From contig CANPVD010000105.1 of the NCBI GenBank assembly GCA_947581615.1, positions 1-64,000 of the forward strand: a stretch of 64,000 bases of DNA. The letters are read 5' to 3'. Below are positions 62,023-64,000 of the stretch, in pieces. Position numbers and translations under genes: made by a program. Origin of the DNA: Candidatus Humimonas hydrogenitrophica. Lineage in GTDB: Bacteria; Gemmatimonadota; Gemmatimonadetes; Palauibacterales; Palauibacteraceae. Each line of letters starts with the position of its first letter. The stretch's first letter is position 1. Under the pieces are notes generated by a model, which saw only the letters and a list, made by a program, of their open reading frames with translations, was not told where the DNA came from and searched no databases.

Positions 62023-63375
62023 TCAGCCGCCGTCCGCGCCGTTGCCGCCCTCTCCGCCCCGATACTCGGGCGGCTGGTCCGCGCGCAGCGTCCGGTAGCG
62101 CTCCAGCAGCTCCCGCTGGCGCGAACGGTCCGGCATCACCCGGCCACGAATGATCACGGTCTCGGGCGCCGAGGAGAGCTCGAACGGGTCGCCCGACCAC
62201 ACCACCACGTCGGCCACCTTGCCGGGCTCCAGCGACCCGTAGCGGTCGTCGATCCCGAAGGCGCGGGCCGGCTCCAGCGTCACGGCGCGGAGGGCCGCGT
62301 CCCAGGGAAGGCCGAAGCGCACCGCATTGCCGGCGTCGAAAGCCAGGTTGCGGACGTTGTGAGCGTCGAAGGTGCTGATGATCACGGGCACACCGGCCTT
62401 CTGGAGGAGCGCCGCGTTGTCGAACCGGGCGCCCAGGTGCGAGAAGTCGGTGGGCGCGTCGGTGAGAGGGTCGAGCACGACCGGCACGTGGGCCCGGGCG
62501 AGCTCACCGGCCACTCTCCAGGCCTCCGCCCCGCCCGTGATCACGAGCCGGAGCCCGTAGTCGTTCGCGATACGGAGCACGGCCGAGATGTCGGAGGCCC
62601 GGTCCACGCTCACCACCAGCGGCATGGTGCCCGCCAGGACGGGCTGCAGCGCCTCCAGGTCCAGCCTCGATTCCACCAGCGACCGGGACGCCCCCCGGTC
62701 GAACGCGCCCTGGTGCTTTTTCCAGAACCTGGCGTCGTCCAGCGCCTCGCGCAGGCGCAGGGAGGCCTCGCCGCGGGCGCCCCCCACCGCGGAGGCCGCG
62801 CCGGCTCCGTAGCTGGCCATCATGGCCGCCCGCGGCTCGACCAGCATGGCCTCCACGGTCGCTCCCGCCAGATCGATCACGGCTCCCTGGCCCGAGATGA
62901 GCCCGCCGCGTGGCGCCGTGAGGGCGGTGGTCACGCCGCCCAGGCGGTTGATGGGTATGAGGGTGGAGGCCGGGTTGATCCCGTCCACCACGTCGAAGGC
63001 GGCGGTGACCGGGTCTTCGGACTGCAGGGCGAAGTCGCGCGTGGCGCCCACCGCGCCCACCTCGACCAGGCCCAGGGTGGTGGAGGCGTCCATGAGACCC
63101 GGCGTGACGACCTTGCCGGCGGCGTCGATCCGGCGCGCTCTCTCGGGCACGCGCACGTTCGTGCCCACGGCCACGATCTTCCCGTCCCGGATGAGCACCG
63201 TGGCGCCCTCCAGCCTGGGACCGGAGACCGGGTAGACGGTGCCGCCCGTGATGGCGATCGTCTGGGCGGCCGCTGGAGCCGGGGCGGCCAGGGCCGCGGC
63301 CATCAGGGCCGTGCCGGCCACCAGCGCCGTCGCGAGCCCGATGGCCCTGCCGGGCGTTCTCCTCGTCGTCGTCAT
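62023..63375 (-). CDS. Secreted amidohydrolase-fold protein lacking the HxH metal site
   Basis: A 450-residue exported protein of the amidohydrolase superfamily: signal IGLATALVAGTALMAAALAAPAPAAAQ, then IAITGGTVYPVSGPRLEGATVLIRDGKIVAVG and KVVTPGLMDASTTLGLVEVG. Active members have HxH in this last motif; here it reads DASTT. The C-terminal NLAFDAGNAVRFGLPWDAALRAVTLEPARAFGIDDRYGSLEPGKVADVVVWSGDPFE is well preserved. ATGA overlap with an upstream amidohydrolase that looks active. Possibly a non-catalytic partner subunit. Confidence 0.85.
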   Translation of the reverse strand: MTTTRRTPGRAIGLATALVAGTALMAAALAAPAPAAAQTIAITGGTVYPVSGPRLEGATVLIRDGKIVAVGTNVRVPERARRIDAAGKVVTPGLMDASTTLGLVEVGAVGATRDFALQSEDPVTAAFDVVDGINPASTLIPINRLGGVTTALTAPRGGLISGQGAVIDLAGATVEAMLVEPRAAMMASYGAGAASAVGGARGEASLRLREALDDARFWKKHQGAFDRGASRSLVESRLDLEALQPVLAGTMPLVVSVDRASDISAVLRIANDYGLRLVITGGAEAWRVAGELARAHVPVVLDPLTDAPTDFSHLGARFDNAALLQKAGVPVIISTFDAHNVRNLAFDAGNAVRFGLPWDAALRAVTLEPARAFGIDDRYGSLEPGKVADVVVWSGDPFELSSAPETVIIRGRVMPDRSRQRELLERYRTLRADQPPEYRGGEGGNGADGG

Positions 63376-64000
63376 CGGACCCCTCCCTTCGCTCCCTCGA
63401 ACGTCGCCTCCGGCAGGATGCCGACCTCGAAGTCCGAGGTGGGCTGAAGCTCCTTTTGCTTGCGGTCGTAGATCAACGCGCCATCGATGAAGACCTGGTC
63501 CGCGCGCGTGTAGACGCTGAACGGGTCGCCCGACCACACCGTCACGTCCGCGTTCTTGCCCTTCTCGAGCGTGCCCACCCGGTCCTGGATGCCCAGAGCC
63601 CAGGCCGGCTCGGCGGTGATCCAGCGCAGCGCCTCGTTCCGGCTCACCTCGATGCCGGCCTCACGGCCCGCGTACATGGCGCGAGCGGCGTTCTGGTTCA
63701 TGAGCTGCACGCCCATGTCGTCGTCGGTGTGCAGGATGGCATGCACTCCGGCCTGGCTGACCAGGGCCAGGTTCTGCTCGATCCCGTCGAACGCCTCCAT
63801 CTTGAAGCCCCACCAGTTGAACCACAGGGCGGCGCCGATCGAGTCGCGGGCCAGGATGTCGCGGATCTTGTACGCCTCCACGCCGTGGTGGAAGGCGCGG
63901 ATGTGGAAGCCGAACTCGTGCGAGAGGTTGATCATCTGGACCATCTCGTCGGCCCGGTAGCAGTGGATCTGCGGGAACAGGTGGCCGCGCAGCACCTCGG
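63372..64000 (-). CDS. Amidohydrolase, C-terminal part (5' end outside window)
   Basis: The last ~210 residues of a second amidohydrolase-superfamily protein. Putative metal and active-site positions are visible: FHIRAFHHGVEAYKI (His) and VHAILHTDDDMGVQLMNQNAARAMYAG (Asp). It closes with the usual ITAEPAWALGIQDRVGTLEKGKNADVTVWSGDPF. Unlike its downstream neighbour it keeps the His/Asp residues, though the N-terminal HxH lies outside the window. Stop TGA within the ATGA of the next gene, so the pair is translated together. Confidence 0.85.
   Translation of the reverse strand, partial: EVLRGHLFPQIHCYRADEMVQMINLSHEFGFHIRAFHHGVEAYKIRDILARDSIGAALWFNWWGFKMEAFDGIEQNLALVSQAGVHAILHTDDDMGVQLMNQNAARAMYAGREAGIEVSRNEALRWITAEPAWALGIQDRVGTLEKGKNADVTVWSGDPFSVYTRADQVFIDGALIYDRKQKELQPTSDFEVGILPEATFEGAKGGVR

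Overview
The window is a 64 kb piece of chromosome with very high GC (about 70% by eye) from a diderm, aerobic, chemoheterotrophic bacterium. Signs of an outer membrane are beta-barrel proteins, a TonB-type protein and type IV pilus motors. Signs of aerobic respiration are a complete System I cytochrome c maturation cluster and a SCO protein. Six-bladed beta-propeller lipoproteins, tandem secreted amidohydrolases, a CocE hydrolase and a VKOR/DsbA pair would fit a Gemmatimonadota-like lineage. That placement is inference from gene content only. No rRNA, tRNA or CRISPR array was seen.

Layout. 1-5 kb: the end of a CocE-type hydrolase, a glutamine-dependent asparagine synthase, and two tandem outer-membrane beta-barrel paralogues, each with its own near-identical terminator. 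5-7.4 kb: a lower-GC accessory island bounded by multiple inverted copies of an 18-bp repeat. It carries one AlbA/HATPase-type gene broken by a TAG codon. 7.4-13.3 kb (minus strand): type IV pilus/competence genes pilB-pilT-pilC, a double-HhH ComEA-like protein and a TonB-domain protein. 13.4-18.4 kb: threonine catabolism (tdh, kbl) with a lipoprotein and a ClC-CBS transporter between them. 18.4-22.4 kb: an operon with its own promoter encoding a His/Met/Cys-rich small protein, a porin, a membrane protein, an FMN-bind-like protein and a SCO protein, possibly a metal or respiratory module. 22.4-26.4 kb: class I aldolase, rpe, MoeB-rhodanese and a BtuF-like protein.

26.4-34.3 kb (mostly minus): a serine-synthesis pair (serA with an unusual CTG start, and a class V aminotransferase), an O-methyltransferase, a membrane protein, two small proteins of which one is ubiquitin-like, a beta-propeller lipoprotein and an AGCS symporter. 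34.4-39.4 kb: a DEAD-box-like protein that has lost its helicase motifs but kept a DbpA RNA-binding domain, HU, a K+ channel with RCK domain, a monofunctional transglycosylase with a long Asp/Thr/Pro tail, and a coiled-coil protein. 39.5-42.3 kb: csoR-copA copper resistance with two matched G-tract operators. 42.4-44.8 kb: zinc-ribbon protein, SPW protein and archaeal-type phosphoglycerate mutase. 45-51 kb: ccmABCDEFGH. 51.1-52 kb: a primary-like sigma-70 factor.

52-61.7 kb (minus strand): a tightly packed gyrA-led array (gyrA, threonine dehydratase, a truncated glutamine-amidotransferase-like protein, P1 peptidase, HAD phosphatase, tail-anchored protein), each junction a GTGA overlap. It is followed by DsbA, VKOR, a Cys-rich secreted peptide candidate and a beta-propeller lipoprotein. 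61.7-64 kb: the gyrA upstream region with a perfect palindrome, a ferritin-like tail remnant, and two tandem amidohydrolases of which the complete one has lost its metal ligands.

All four NTGA stop/start overlaps (ATGA, GTGA, TTGA, CTGA) occur, so translational coupling is a dominant organising principle here. The best candidates for undescribed biology are the DEAD-box ghost with DbpA domain, the VKOR-DsbA-Cys-rich peptide-propeller group and the SCO-linked five-gene operon.
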